A stretch of 64,000 nucleotides of DNA from contig JAGEMR010000039.1 of assembly GCA_021030915.1 (NCBI GenBank), positions 124,001-188,000 of the forward strand, given 5' to 3'. The position numbers and the translations under genes were made by a program. Source of the stretch: Astrothelium macrocarpum (taxonomy: Eukaryota > Ascomycota > Dothideomycetes > Trypetheliales > Trypetheliaceae). The notes beneath the pieces are model-generated. The model did no database searches. It saw nothing but the letters and a program-made list of their open reading frames with translations, and had not been told where the DNA came from. Positions 31,722 to 43,051 of the stretch are shown here, piece by piece; positions within the stretch are counted from its first letter, which is position 1, and the number at the start of each line of letters is the position of its first letter.

Positions 31722-34700
31722 CTAGTCGCTGCTGAGTTCACTCAAATCATTATTGTTACTTTCATTGGCATACACAGTCGTTTGCTTGGCTTTCCTACCA
31801 ATGCTAGCTCGTGCTGTAGAAGCAGTGCCACTTCCACCTCGCCCTCTGACACCCTGGCCACGGCTTCTTCCTTGGCCTCGGCCTCGGGCCCGGCCTCGTC
31901 CACGTCCACGAGTGCCTGATGAGGCAATTGACTTGGTTGTAGGTTCAGAATCGTCATCTCCAGTCGATGATTTGCCGGAATTAATGTCTTCTTCCGAGCA
32001 ATCATCGTTCGAGTTTTCTACCTGATGGGCAGCTTGTAAGGACATTGGCGTTCGTAGGTATCCGTTGGGCGTCTCTGGTTTCTTTGACTGTGATGCCTCG
32101 GCCTGGTCGTCTTCAAGTAAGAAACCGCCCCCCAGTTCTTCATCCTGTTCTTCGCCTTTCTCTGCATAGCTGACATCCAGAACATTGTAAGCCTTGGATT
32201 TGGTGCCATTGCTGTCTATTTCCTCCCTCTCAAAGCCACCATCTTCGTCATCTCTTACAAATCCTCCCTCCATCTCCTCACCCCCAGCAAAGAACTTGCT
32301 CCTCACCGTCTCCTCTTCTTCCTCTTCCTCCTCGCCCTCCATCCCAGCATCACTCTCCTCCTTCTTCTTCCGACTCACAAACGGATTCCTCTCCTCTCCC
32401 CACCCCTCCTCCCCATACTCCTCCCCAATCCTCGCCTTAATCCTCAAGCCCACCAAAAACTTCTTCCACCAACCCAACACCTTCTTCTCCCTATCCTTGT
32501 CCTCCTTCCTTCTCCGCTCCTCCTCATCCACCCTCCATGCATCCCTCACCAACCCCTCATTCTCCTCCGCCACCACCACCCCCTGCACCACCGGCACCGC
32601 GCGCTGCTTCCCAAACTCAAACCCCGTCACAGCCTCCGCATGATCCACACCCAGCTTCTTACAAATCCTCGCGGCGCCCTTCAGCCGGACATGCACCGCG
32701 CCACGCGGCACCATAGTCGGCACGAAGCAGTCGATATTGCCATACGCATTCCGCGGAATCTTGCCACCAGGACTGATGGGATCCGGCACGATCCAGCGGG
32801 TTTGCGCCTCGGCATACAGGCCCTGCAGCGCTTTCTCGCCCGTCTCGCGCTCGACGTCCTCGGCGGCGCGCTTGCGCTGCAGCGTCACGGCGCGCAGCGG
32901 CACCTGCTTCAGCGGCTGCGCGCCCGGCACCAGCTCGCGGCCTTCCTTGTGCCACGACTCGGCCGTCTTGCACGCCACCACGTTCGCGCGCCGGTAGATG
33001 CGCTCGCTGCTCGCTTTGTCGCCTTTGCCGATGGTCAGCGTGCGCACCGGTTGTGCGGTCGAGGGGAGCGCTTCTTCGCGCCGGAGGTGCCGCTCGAGGA
33101 CGAAGTCGGCGGAGGCTTTGAGCGCGGATAGCGTTTCGGGTGGTTGGTCTGGATTGGCGATTTCCGGGGCGGGTTTGTCGGGTGGTTGGAAGGGAGTCAG
33201 AACTGTGGAGTCTTCGAGGTCGTCGGCGGGTGTGCGTTTTGCGTCTGGGCGTGTGTAGCCGCTCATGACGGTTTTGAACCAGTCATATTGCTCGTGACGA
33301 AGGACTTTGCCATGCTTGTTGTAGATCGGGATTTTCTCGGTAGGGAGACGTGCCCCTTTGGTTTTGCCAGGGAAGATGCGCTTTTTGAGATAGCGGACGG
33401 TAACGTCCTTGGCCGTACCATCAGAAGAGTGGGCGACAACGTATGCAATGATTTGTTTTGTTTTTACTGCGCGGGCGCTGCGAGGCTCAAAGTTGGCGAT
33501 GAGCTCAGGATTGTTAGCAACCGTGGAAAGTACAATCGGATCAACGGCAGTATATGTGTTGGTGATTGGCGAAAGTACTTCAGTCCAGTAGATGGGATAT
33601 GCAAGATCGCGGTCGTACTTTTTGCCTGGAACTTTCCTGGGTTTTATGGGAGTCATATCAACGATGGAGTCAGAGTCAGACTCTGATGGTGGGCTACTCA
33701 GTTCGCTGCTATCGTCAAGACTTATAGGCGTTTCTTTAGCTGCTCCTCTGGTAGATCTTTGGCGGTTCGAGTATTTCTGAGACGAGTCTTTCGCTCTCGC
33801 TTTTGCAGAATTGATTTGAACCCCTTGGTTCTTTTGCGATGTGCCTTCTGCTGCTTCATCATCTTCCGTCTCATCGTCTAGCAAAGCATCTCCAGCAGCA
33901 AGTCGATCATCATCTTCTAGTTTCTCATCGCGACTTTTTTGTACATACTCTTCGTTCTTGCTCCAGCCGATTCCGGCTGGCTGAAGACTTGCTACCAATC
34001 GAGCTTCTAAATTCAACCCTCTCAACAATGCGACGAAGAGTTGCTCACCCACATCTCTTGAACCTTCGCACTGTCTTGCCCGTTCCCTAAACTCGTCCAG
34101 AGATTTAATCCGCTCTCCATGAACTTCTTCATTGTCCGCGTTCTTCGAGTACGCCTTCATCTCTGCTGCCAGCGCTGCAGGGGATCTGTATCCTTGCTTT
34201 CGGAGTCCAGGGGCCGTAATAACGAAACGTTTCTTCCAATAGGCGGCTAAGACTTTTAAAAGTCTTAACAATGGATCTCCACGACTCATGTTCGGCTTTC
34301 CATCCTCCAGCATGTCCGCGGTCTCCCCCCATTCTCTCGCGTTTCGATCTTTGTTCTTTTGTTTGCCTTTGATCTTCTTTGCTACCTTCTCAACCCTCAT
34401 ACTCCCAGGCTTTGCAGGTCCTACGCCCCAGCCCCCACCCCTTCCCTTGTTATTTTCCCTATGATGAGATTTGATGCTTCTCTTGGGCGTCTCCTCGTCC
34501 TCGGTATCCGGTAACCCGCTCTGCGCCTTCCATTTCCTGACCTCCCCTTTGATACCCTCGCTCAGTTGCTCTACAAGAATTTTTTGAACCTCTTTATCAC
34601 AACACCACGCGTTTCGTATAGCATTATGCCACATTAAGAGTTGTACATGCATGCAATGAGTCATGATCCGTATCGCTTTATCCTTTTTGCTGGGTCCTCG

Positions 34701-35204
34701 CTTGCTGAGACTATTTGACATAGCCACGTCCATTGCATTGTTTCCAGACATCGATATTGAAAGACCACTCACTGGTTTGGAATGTTCAACACCATTTGCC
34801 GCGGCTGTCGGATCCAGTGCATCCTCCCAATCCATCTCGTCTTCTTCTTCTTCCTGCGTCGCTTCATCGTTGTGACCATTTATTTTCCCCTTGAAGCCCT
34901 GTGACTTGGTACTTTTGAACGTATTTATGCCTGGCACATCTTCAAATTCGTCGCTATCGACAGAACTCAGGTTATCATCACTATCAGCGTCGTCCAAAGC
35001 CTCGATGTACGCTTTGCTAGCTTCTACCGAGCGCCTTGGTCGCTGATTTTGTGATTCGACGGCATCGAATACGTTACATTGTTTTGTGACTGAAAGTCCA
35101 TGAGCTCTTTGCGTAGGTTTGCTTGTGGTAGTCCGTTTCGTAGGTGGTTCATGAGCTTCGATTTCTGGAGAGCGAAGGCGTTTACGAGGGACGATCGGGG
35201 GCAT
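31722..35204 (-). CDS. DNA repair protein Rad4/XPC homologue
   Basis: 1160 aa in one exon. Damage-recognition subunit for global nucleotide excision repair, acting with Rad23 in the nucleus. N-terminus: acidic, disordered, with a basic start (PRKRLRSPE). The transglutaminase-like domain runs from about residue 190 (LLMWHNAIRNAW) to 580 and includes LFVALLRGLNLEARLVASLQP near 395 and YPIYWTEV... TAVDP. The catalytic triad is not expected to be active in this family. Beta-hairpin domains BHD1-3 follow (~690-880), with ERHLRREEAL, YRRANV... SWHKEGR and NAYGNIDCFVPTMVPRGAVH. The tail is acidic and ends in an RG-repeat segment (GRGRGRARGRGQGR). The middle region is GC-rich with strong codon bias; the acidic and RG tails are longer than in yeast. 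Confidence 0.93.
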   Translation of the reverse strand: MPPIVPRKRLRSPEIEAHEPPTKRTTTSKPTQRAHGLSVTKQCNVFDAVESQNQRPRRSVEASKAYIEALDDADSDDNLSSVDSDEFEDVPGINTFKSTKSQGFKGKINGHNDEATQEEEEDEMDWEDALDPTAAANGVEHSKPVSGLSISMSGNNAMDVAMSNSLSKRGPSKKDKAIRIMTHCMHVQLLMWHNAIRNAWCCDKEVQKILVEQLSEGIKGEVRKWKAQSGLPDTEDEETPKRSIKSHHRENNKGRGGGWGVGPAKPGSMRVEKVAKKIKGKQKNKDRNAREWGETADMLEDGKPNMSRGDPLLRLLKVLAAYWKKRFVITAPGLRKQGYRSPAALAAEMKAYSKNADNEEVHGERIKSLDEFRERARQCEGSRDVGEQLFVALLRGLNLEARLVASLQPAGIGWSKNEEYVQKSRDEKLEDDDRLAAGDALLDDETEDDEAAEGTSQKNQGVQINSAKARAKDSSQKYSNRQRSTRGAAKETPISLDDSSELSSPPSESDSDSIVDMTPIKPRKVPGKKYDRDLAYPIYWTEVLSPITNTYTAVDPIVLSTVANNPELIANFEPRSARAVKTKQIIAYVVAHSSDGTAKDVTVRYLKKRIFPGKTKGARLPTEKIPIYNKHGKVLRHEQYDWFKTVMSGYTRPDAKRTPADDLEDSTVLTPFQPPDKPAPEIANPDQPPETLSALKASADFVLERHLRREEALPSTAQPVRTLTIGKGDKASSERIYRRANVVACKTAESWHKEGRELVPGAQPLKQVPLRAVTLQRKRAAEDVERETGEKALQGLYAEAQTRWIVPDPISPGGKIPRNAYGNIDCFVPTMVPRGAVHVRLKGAARICKKLGVDHAEAVTGFEFGKQRAVPVVQGVVVAEENEGLVRDAWRVDEEERRRKEDKDREKKVLGWWKKFLVGLRIKARIGEEYGEEGWGEERNPFVSRKKKEESDAGMEGEEEEEEEETVRSKFFAGGEEMEGGFVRDDEDGGFEREEIDSNGTKSKAYNVLDVSYAEKGEEQDEELGGGFLLEDDQAEASQSKKPETPNGYLRTPMSLQAAHQVENSNDDCSEEDINSGKSSTGDDDSEPTTKSIASSGTRGRGRGRARGRGQGRSRGQGVRGRGGSGTASTARASIGRKAKQTTVYANESNNNDLSELSSD

Positions 35205-35562
35205 TGCTCTCTGTACTTAGGCAACCACAAAGGAGAGAAGGAAAAAAAAAGGAAACTGAGTGGACTTCACAAGTTCGGAGCGCGAAACAGATTGCGATTG
35301 AGAACGTGCGAGGCCAGAGACCCCAATCCTTAAAGATTTAGGATGGTCTGTGCAATGACGTATTGATGTCGAGATCTTGTTCGGCAGTTGCCGAGATCCC
35401 AATGCAGGTAGCCACTCATGCAACTCTAGTGGAGCACATTGAGACCATCTATTAGGGCTTGAGTATTTCGGATCATCATAATTTTCGTATGATGTATGAT
35501 TTTGGAGCATTGAAAAGTCTATCATCTCTAGATCTATCAGTCTATATTATCGAAACGCGCCA
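35205..35562. other. intergenic, promoter of Rad4-like gene
   Basis: About 360 bp with a purine-rich patch (GAGAAGGAAAAAAAAAGG) just upstream of the Rad4 start; no gene. Confidence 0.5.
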
Positions 35563-38077
35563 TCAGTCCAAGACTATTCTATCGTGCCCAGAACCTAATC
35601 GATCAGCCAAGCCAACATTCACCAATCCTCTTTGGTTATCATAGTAATCCAATGGAAATCCCAAAGCCTGGCACTGTTGTTTTTCCTGAAGTGGCATCTG
35701 TACGCTCGGCCACTGTAACTGACGATACGATGGCGACGACGTATTAAGCGGCTCCCAAACTCCAGTTATATGTATTTCATTAATCGTATTGTTGTAACCA
35801 CGAGCGACAAGATAATTAATATCCGGATTCGGATTGTGAGCGCGTGCAAAAGACGTCCAAGAATCAATAATGAACTGAGAAAAGGGAATATCATTTTCAT
35901 CCCGTTGCGGAAGACCTGACCGAATGATATTTCCAAAAACATAGTAAAGGTCGCCCGAATGACACTTGTAGTATTCGGTAGAGGGATCGCCCCAGATGTG
36001 AGAAGGATCCGGCAGAGGATTGCAGCTGTAATCAGGATTGTAAAACGGGCCTTGATAACTACGATTGAATTCGTAGAAATATACGGAAGGAAAGACTCCA
36101 TGCTCGGTGGCAGAGTATGCAGTGGCATAGTCCAGACAGCGAAACTCTGCATCTGTGGTAACTCGTGAGATAGTATTAAACAATGCATCTGTTTCGTTCT
36201 TGAATGTGTTGGTCGGGAGCGGGAAGAGATTCTGATCCTGCACAATTGTAGCGTTGAAATCGTTGTAGTCAATAGCAGCAGTACTATTGGTAGTGTTGGG
36301 ATAGGTGCTGAAGATGACTCCGTCATCTCTCATCACGCCCATTAACACAGGGACTGATGCCGCTACACCAGGACCACTTAGGGGAAGTTCGTCATGAACG
36401 ACATAAGTTCCGTCAACAACGATGAAACGAGATAGTGCCGCAACAGATCCGATGTTGATCAATTCTTGTGCGTTTTTCCCTCGCAAGCAATTCACTTGGG
36501 AATCGGCATGCAGACAGCCTTCGTATTCCAAAATCTTATTAGCTGCAACTGTCATCTCTTCGCCGATATTGTAATAAAGCGAATATGGAGTCGCATAATT
36601 TGCTCCAGCCAGATTGCTCTCCATGATAGCAGCGGAAAACTTGCCAATTGCTTTTGGAGAAGCAAGTAAAGCGCGAATTGAAGCAGCTCCAGCAGATTGA
36701 CCAAAGAGAGTGATCTGAGTAGGGTTTCCACCAAAATCAGCGATATGGGAGCGAATCCAGTCGAGCGCTGTAACCTGATCCCCAAGACCATAGTTGCCAT
36801 TCGTAACGGAGTCATTCAAGGCCAAAAAGCCAAGAGTGCTCAGCCTATAATTGATAGTGACGACAACGACATCGCCTCTTGATGCCAGATTGCCACCGTC
36901 AAAATAGGGCGCAGAACCACTTCCATCCATGAATGCTCCTCCGTGAATCCAAAGCATAACAGGCTTGAGTTTTGCAGGTCTGGTGTTTCCGCTCAACGGT
37001 AGATATGTGCTCCAGATGTTCAAGAAAAGACAATCTTCACTCCCAACATTATCTCCCTGTACACATTGGTTCCCAGCTTCCAAAGCAGTTTCATTACCGC
37101 TGGCTTGGTATGGTGTTGAGTAGGTAAATCTCATAGGTTGCGCAGCATAGCGAATGCCTTGAAAGCGGAAGCTGAGCCTATCACGATATCTAATACTGTC
37201 AGTAAGCGTTCAAGATGTCGTCAACGAAGACTGACCCAATAATAGAATGACCTCCAGTCCCCACCGCTATCTGCCATCTTTGAGACGTGTCGGCATTGAC
37301 AGGAGTTGAGAACTCTGCACTCTGCGTACATAGGGCAGAACGAAAAAGCTGACAATCTTCGACTGCAAGAGACCCGTTGCGATCAATTGAAGTACACTGA
37401 GATCCCACTTTGCCGCCTGTCCAATACCGATCACTGTTTCCGCTCGGGTCGATGTAGCTTAGATATGCGAGCAGGGATTCGGCCGATTCGACGCTTGGTA
37501 TCCATAGCTGCTCCCTGAGCTCAACACATTTGGCTTCAGCTTCCGATTGAGTATATATGGCGTCGAGTAGTATGGCAGTATCATTGTGTGGACTGAATGG
37601 TCCTGCATTCCGTCAGATTTCCCATCGTATTTGCTGTTCAGTCCTTCCAGTTATATCCATACCGTACAAATCATTATTGACAAGGAGGGTAATATCTGAT
37701 CCAACTGAAAGAGGTCCGGGAATATATCTCGATTTCAATGCTATCAGAACCGCATTGTCAGCTTTGTAGTGAACAGTAAGAGCGTACGCGATAGAGGAGT
37801 TTTTGGGTACTCGTGTAAAGCTACGACGTAACCATCCACATCTAGTGAATTGACTTGACTTACATTCATATATCCAAAATCCAAGTACCCCTGCAAGAAA
37901 ACATACCGAAGAGATGGAGAGAAAGGAGAAGGTCTTGCGTTTACTAATGGAATAGTCGAGTTAGTGAAGAATAATGATAATGGTGATATGGGGTTTGTAC
38001 GGTCTAAGGTTCAAGAGCAGTCCATTCTGCGATGGCGATGTTTCAAGCAGGGTATACTTAATGTTGCGTCGAAGCAT
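35563..38077 (-). CDS. membrane-anchored C-type-lectin-like / type-B carboxylesterase fusion, four exons
   Basis: Exons 38077-38001, 37943-37663, 37602-37236 and 37189-35563 (introns 57, 60 and 46 nt) give 783 aa with exact phase. Layout: ~25-residue basic cytoplasmic N-terminus, a signal-anchor helix (SISSVCFLAGVLGFWIYE, ~36-53), a ~65-residue lumenal strand-rich stretch, then a ~110-residue segment resembling a C-type-lectin fold (SEAEAKC..., LWIPSVESAE, YWTGG, two late Cys in CQLFRSALC), then the esterase from GYRDRLSFRFQGIRYA on. Esterase marks: NEDCLFLNIWS-like region, IHGGAF oxyanion loop, nucleophile FGQSAGA (Ser ~407), GVMRDDG acid region and KCHSGDLYYVFGN (His). All catalytic residues appear intact. 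Type II topology puts the enzyme outside the cell or in the lumen. Substrate unknown. Confidence 0.82.
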
Positions 38078-39958
38078 TTGTGTCTCGACGCAATCACCGT
38101 GGTGGACACATTATCAGGTAGATCGCAAAGCAATGAAGTCAGGCAATTTGTGGCTCTCCATGTGTTCAGGATGGGAGCATTGGGGGTTTCGCGAAAACGG
38201 AGGATGACGCGAGACGGACAAGTGGATAACAAGCCACGGTTGAAACGACTAAACTGGCTGACTGAGCAAGTTCGGGAGCTCTTACCTTGAAGTGTGCTCT
38301 GGGGGCTCGGCATGTACCAGCCCCAGCTTCAATTGAACGCATAATATGGCACTCATCCATGAGGTTTTGCTATGCGTAGATGTCGACTAGATGCGCTGCA
38401 ATCGTAGCATCAGGAAATTCTTGGCACGCTGCAGATTAGATTGAACCTTGCCAGTCATGAATGAAGCTAAAATAGATTTGGCTAAAGGTGAGCTAAAACT
38501 GCGGGCTGAGACAAGAGGCTCTCATTCGAACGCGAAGGTAGCCGGCTTGAGCGCCAGCAAAGACGAGAGCGGCTAGCGAGGAGAGGCGAAAGGGTCATCA
38601 AGTTCACATCAACTTGGGCACGAAGGCGTCGATTGGAGCATAGCGTGTGCAGTATAGGTTTGTGGAGTGGGTGCGTATGCGCGCGTTTCGGTTGAAGGGG
38701 ATTGGTGCAGGCCGAGCCAACACCGTGTTTGCTCTGCAGCGGAGCAGATATCCAAGGCAGCTAGCTCATCGACATCTACCATAAATATCGAGTCTCCTCC
38801 CGGGCAGGAAAGATGCATATTTTTTTGCCATGCCTGATATCATGGTCAGCAAAGTCTGACTGCATAGGAGACGGCACGGCGGCAGGATGCACTGGCGCTT
38901 GCCCCGAGCGGGCAGCCCCCAAGCTGCGGAGCCAATCCAGTCACCTGCGGTGGAGTGGTGAAACGTGGGAAGAAAGCGGCACTGGGCGGTGGCTGAGCAG
39001 CGATTCGTACGCGGACGCTGCCAATCCATGCTGATACTGCTTGGCAACCCCCCGCACGTCTGCAGCAGTCAGTTCTTTGCTCGCACCATTTTCCTCGACC
39101 TTCCAGCAAACCAACATCTTACTTGCCATCCCACTCCAGAGTGCCTCGAGTTCGCAGCACCGTCACGCCCCGATCGCAGCAGCATGACCTGCCACCGTGG
39201 ACTGCCGCGCGCCGCCTCGGCCCTTCTCCGCCCACGCTGAGCGTAGGAGAGGCGCGCAGGAGTGGAGCTGCGCAGCGCAGGCGGGATGCCGAGTTCGGCG
39301 GCTGGGCCCCGTGCTCAGATATACCGACGTGCACAAGGTTATGCCGGGATTGTGCGCGGTGCTAGCGACTGTTTTTGATCGAGCCAGGCCTGCTCGCTCT
39401 CCTCTTTGCTGCCCTTCGCCTCTCTCGCCCTCGCTATCTCACCTTCACTCGACTCTCACGCCCTCGACTCGTCACCGCCGATCCCATCAATCCTCCTCCA
39501 GCGAACACTTGGCCAGCCATTGTCCTGGTTGTGGTCATTGTTGCGATTGCGCCACTGTTACATCGTCCTCCTCAGCTAGACACCGCTCCCTCTGCTCTCA
39601 TCTCACCTGCGCACACTCGACTTGTCCCTTTCCAGCACGCTGATTGACGCTGCTGCTCATGGTAGACCATTCTTACCATCCATCTGAAGAGTGTTGTTGG
39701 TGCTGCCATCCCTTCTTCCCATCTCATCGCCACAGGACTTTGTCTCCACAGACCGCCTCACCTGCGCCATCGCACCCTGTAGAGCGACTTGCTCATCAAT
39801 CCGGCCACTCTTGCGTCGCCCATAGTCCAGGGACTCGATATCCATCATTGTCTACGACTTGCTCGTCTTGCATCTCGAGGCCATCGTCATGCGATCCAGA
39901 AATCCTGAGATAGATCGAAGATAATCTCCTCATCCTCTCTGCGATTTCGTATCGTAGT
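38078..39958. promoter_or_regulatory. long divergent upstream region, C/T-rich leader of PHD-SET gene
   Basis: 1.9 kb between divergent starts. From ~39,360 to the ATG at 39,959 the plus strand is C/T-rich with several short ATG-started frames (for example 39375-39647), which fits a long 5' leader with upstream ORFs. No conserved protein was recognised. Confidence 0.5.
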
Positions 39959-42900
39959 ATGACAGACATCTCTTCCTTTACGACACATGCTGAAGTCCAG
40001 CTTGATGCCCTGCCTGCTCTCTCTTCCGTTCCGCTACCTCATCTTCCACACAGTGCACCTCATGCAGGTAGCGACCATGAAGACGACGAAGAAGACTACA
40101 CCATCAAATGCACCTGCGGGTATTACGAAGACGACGGATATACTGTATATTGCGAGGATTGCGATACATGGCAGCATGTGAAATGCTATTACGGCGACGC
40201 AAAATCACCCGAGGTACACAGATGTGTGGACTGTGAGCCAAGGCACATTGACATCAAGCGTCCTCCTGCTCGACAGAAACAGGCAAATGGAGACCGGAGA
40301 GTCAAGCGAACACAAGCAAAAAGTCATAAGAAGAAAAACAAGGATACACCTCCTGCGACCGGCCAGGTCAATGGGTGGTCGATACCTGACAAAGATGACT
40401 CCACATATGCGGCAGAACGCCAAAGTGGAAGCCCAAGAGACCAGCCACCGCCTGCAAAACGTGCAAAGACAAGTCATCGATCGGCTCACTCCGTCTCTGT
40501 CAATGCCAATACTTCCCGCAAGCGAGCAGGCTCCAGCGCAAATTTCGGTCGAAGCCCTTCAAAGTCGCCATCCGGCTCTCCTGGTGCCAATGGATGGCCT
40601 GAAGAATTCTATTCACATGAGTTTATGCAACTGCATCGCACAGGACACGAATATACCCCGACTGAAGCCAATCTCCATGTCAACATCAATATAACTGACC
40701 AGCTTTCTGCCTGGTTGACTGAACCTTCTGCACTCGCAGAAGCTACTAACGGTAAGACACCTCAAGAAGTCTTCCAGCGATGGGACAAATCGATGGATGA
40801 ACTCGCCTCTCCCGATGTCAAGAAACACGTGGTAGAAGATACAAATCGTACCTTTTATGGTGTCCATCCTGTTTGGCAATACCTGACCATTGAATCCGAC
40901 GTTGCAAAAGAATCGTATATTGGTGAACTCAAGGGTCATATTGGACACAGTGACGATTATATCAAGGATCCGGCAAATCGGTGGTCTTCATTAAAGCATC
41001 CTGCGCCATTCGTCTTTTTCCACCCACAGTTGCCCATTTACATTGACACTCGGGTTGAAGGTACTCTTTTGCGATATGCTCGACGTAGCTGTCATCCGAA
41101 TCTTCGCATCAAGACCTTGATCACTGAAGGAAACGAGTATCATTTTTGTTTGTTTGCAGACCAAGATATTCCGGCTGGAAGCGAAATTACCGTTGGCTGG
41201 GAATTGGAAGACAAAGTACGTCGACTGTTGGCCACATTCACTTCAGCGCAATCCAGCAATGGCTTCCGACTTCAGGGTCGTGAAGAAGAATACATTTCAA
41301 GATGGGTCAACAATCTTTTGGCAAATTTTGGAGATTGTGCTTGTGGTGCTTGTGGGTCGCCCAGTTGCGCTATGAGCAGATTCGACAAACGCGCGTTCCT
41401 TGCACATCTCGACGGTTCCGTACCGGAAGCTTCGAAAGTTACCAAAAGCAAAAAGCACAAGCGGGTGGGAACGCAAATATCTCCATTAAATACTGGGTTC
41501 GCGACAAACAGCAGATCCGGCAGCGAAGCCATAAAGGCGGATTTGGAGGAAAATGGTGATGACAGCCGTTCAGCATCTTCACGCAGCAAACACGGCAGTC
41601 GGGACAATACTCCGATGACTCACTTTTCAGGTGATGCCACTTCAGGTTTCGGTACTGAAATTTCCAAGCGAGAAGAGAGGAAATTGGCACTGTCAGAGAA
41701 AATCTTTGAGAAAATGGAACAGGATCCAAATGGCTTCAGGAAGAAGAAGCGAAATAGCGGCGGATCAACTCTGGCCACGCCCAGTGCCGCGACTTCCGTA
41801 AGTATTCTCCACAATCGTGCTCAATGTTTCAATTCTCATCATCTGCAGAAACAACTCGGCCATTCTGAACCTTCTCCCTCCTCTGCGGGCACGCCTTTCC
41901 TCTCTGGAACTCGTTACGTCGATGCCGGAACGGGAAGTCGCGATAACAGTCCTTTACTACACCCACCAAACCCAAAATCCGCCGTTGGCTCGTCTCGGTC
42001 AATCCAGAGGGGCAACCAGTTATCAGTGAAGCCTGCCGCCCGTATTTATACCGATGCCTCGACACAGACCGATCCTCAACCACGCGAACGACCGCGTTTC
42101 CTGGCAAACAAGAAAATTTATATACCCCGCACTCGAAAACTTTTACGCGACTTTGAAGCAATAAAACCGCCCGTAAATGTGATTGCTGAAGTGGCTTCAA
42201 GCGAGCTACCCTTGGTCGGATCATCACTGCGCAATGAAATCGTACCTGATGCCGTGGACTCGGATAACGCTGATCGGACTGTCCAATCTGTCCCTATGCC
42301 TCCACCCGCGGCTCCAGTTCCTCCACAAGGAGTGCATGATGCAACCACGGAGTGGCTTCCGGAACAAGGCACTGAAGAGGATCCATCAGCCACAAGTCAA
42401 GATGTGCAAATGCAAGATGCTGACATTGTGACCGATGTTGCATCGAACCCGGAACCTGAAACTGTTGCAAACGCACCTTTCGGACCCGATTCTGATGAAA
42501 GCCAACAACAACTAGCGCATTCCCTTGTCCAACCACCACCTCTACCGCCCTGGAAACCTAGCTCTGACCCAGCGCCTGCAAGTTCACCACCTTCTCGTAC
42601 CAACTTTCGTGACACCGATCTCCACGTCACACTTCCCCCCACACCACAATTTACAGCCCCTCCTGCTCAAATGACTGGCACTCCGAGCTCGGCATTTCCG
42701 CCTCCATCCGCGTTCTCGCCCATGAGTATCCCTACCTCAAGCTCTCACTCGCACATCCTCCCATCCTTTTCTACTTCGGGTACTGCTGCGGGTGCTGTTG
42801 CGCCCAGTCCGGCAAAGAAGAAGATGAGTCTCAGTGACTGGACTAGAAGAACCAAGGCTCGCGAGGTGGAGAGGAGCAGCCCTCCTGTTGCCATTGCCGA

Positions 42901-43051
42901 ATCTGCCAGAGATGAAGTCGAGGGATTTGCGGGAGCAGCAGCTGCGTTGCAAGGCAGTGCAGTAATGGACACACCGACATTAGAAAAAGAGGAACCTGAG
43001 ACGTTGAAGGTACCAAAGACGGAAGAAGGACATACTATGGATGAATCATGA
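39959..43051 (+). CDS. Set3-like PHD finger and SET domain protein, two exons
   Basis: Best model: exons 39959-41797 and 41849-43051 around a 51 nt intron (GTAAGT..CTGCAG), 1013 aa. The intron is a multiple of three without a stop, so the frame is open without splicing (1030 aa). PHD finger at ~50-97: CTCGYYEDDGYTVYCEDC, DTWQHVKCY, CVDC. SET domain at ~295-430, with SCHPNLRI (near 375) and ITVGWELED (near 409), then a Cys cluster CACGACGSPSC near 460. The region after 500 is Ser/Pro-rich and disordered, with proline clusters and a basic motif (KKKMSLSDWTRR). Set3/MLL5-type SET domains often lack methyltransferase activity and act as scaffolds of a histone deacetylase complex that reads H3K4me through the PHD. 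Nuclear. Confidence 0.9.
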   Translation: MTDISSFTTHAEVQLDALPALSSVPLPHLPHSAPHAGSDHEDDEEDYTIKCTCGYYEDDGYTVYCEDCDTWQHVKCYYGDAKSPEVHRCVDCEPRHIDIKRPPARQKQANGDRRVKRTQAKSHKKKNKDTPPATGQVNGWSIPDKDDSTYAAERQSGSPRDQPPPAKRAKTSHRSAHSVSVNANTSRKRAGSSANFGRSPSKSPSGSPGANGWPEEFYSHEFMQLHRTGHEYTPTEANLHVNINITDQLSAWLTEPSALAEATNGKTPQEVFQRWDKSMDELASPDVKKHVVEDTNRTFYGVHPVWQYLTIESDVAKESYIGELKGHIGHSDDYIKDPANRWSSLKHPAPFVFFHPQLPIYIDTRVEGTLLRYARRSCHPNLRIKTLITEGNEYHFCLFADQDIPAGSEITVGWELEDKVRRLLATFTSAQSSNGFRLQGREEEYISRWVNNLLANFGDCACGACGSPSCAMSRFDKRAFLAHLDGSVPEASKVTKSKKHKRVGTQISPLNTGFATNSRSGSEAIKADLEENGDDSRSASSRSKHGSRDNTPMTHFSGDATSGFGTEISKREERKLALSEKIFEKMEQDPNGFRKKKRNSGGSTLATPSAATSVSILHNRAQCFNSHHLQKQLGHSEPSPSSAGTPFLSGTRYVDAGTGSRDNSPLLHPPNPKSAVGSSRSIQRGNQLSVKPAARIYTDASTQTDPQPRERPRFLANKKIYIPRTRKLLRDFEAIKPPVNVIAEVASSELPLVGSSLRNEIVPDAVDSDNADRTVQSVPMPPPAAPVPPQGVHDATTEWLPEQGTEEDPSATSQDVQMQDADIVTDVASNPEPETVANAPFGPDSDESQQQLAHSLVQPPPLPPWKPSSDPAPASSPPSRTNFRDTDLHVTLPPTPQFTAPPAQMTGTPSSAFPPPSAFSPMSIPTSSSHSHILPSFSTSGTAAGAVAPSPAKKKMSLSDWTRRTKAREVERSSPPVAIAESARDEVEGFAGAAAALQGSAVMDTPTLEKEEPETLKVPKTEEGHTMDES

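Noticed and set aside
32194..33686. Long plus-strand frames inside the Rad4 gene
   Set aside because: Antisense shadows of a GC-biased, low-complexity coding region.
39119..39913. Plus frames of 80-148 codons before the Set3-like gene
   Set aside because: C/T-rich leader sequence with no conserved protein features; at most upstream ORFs.
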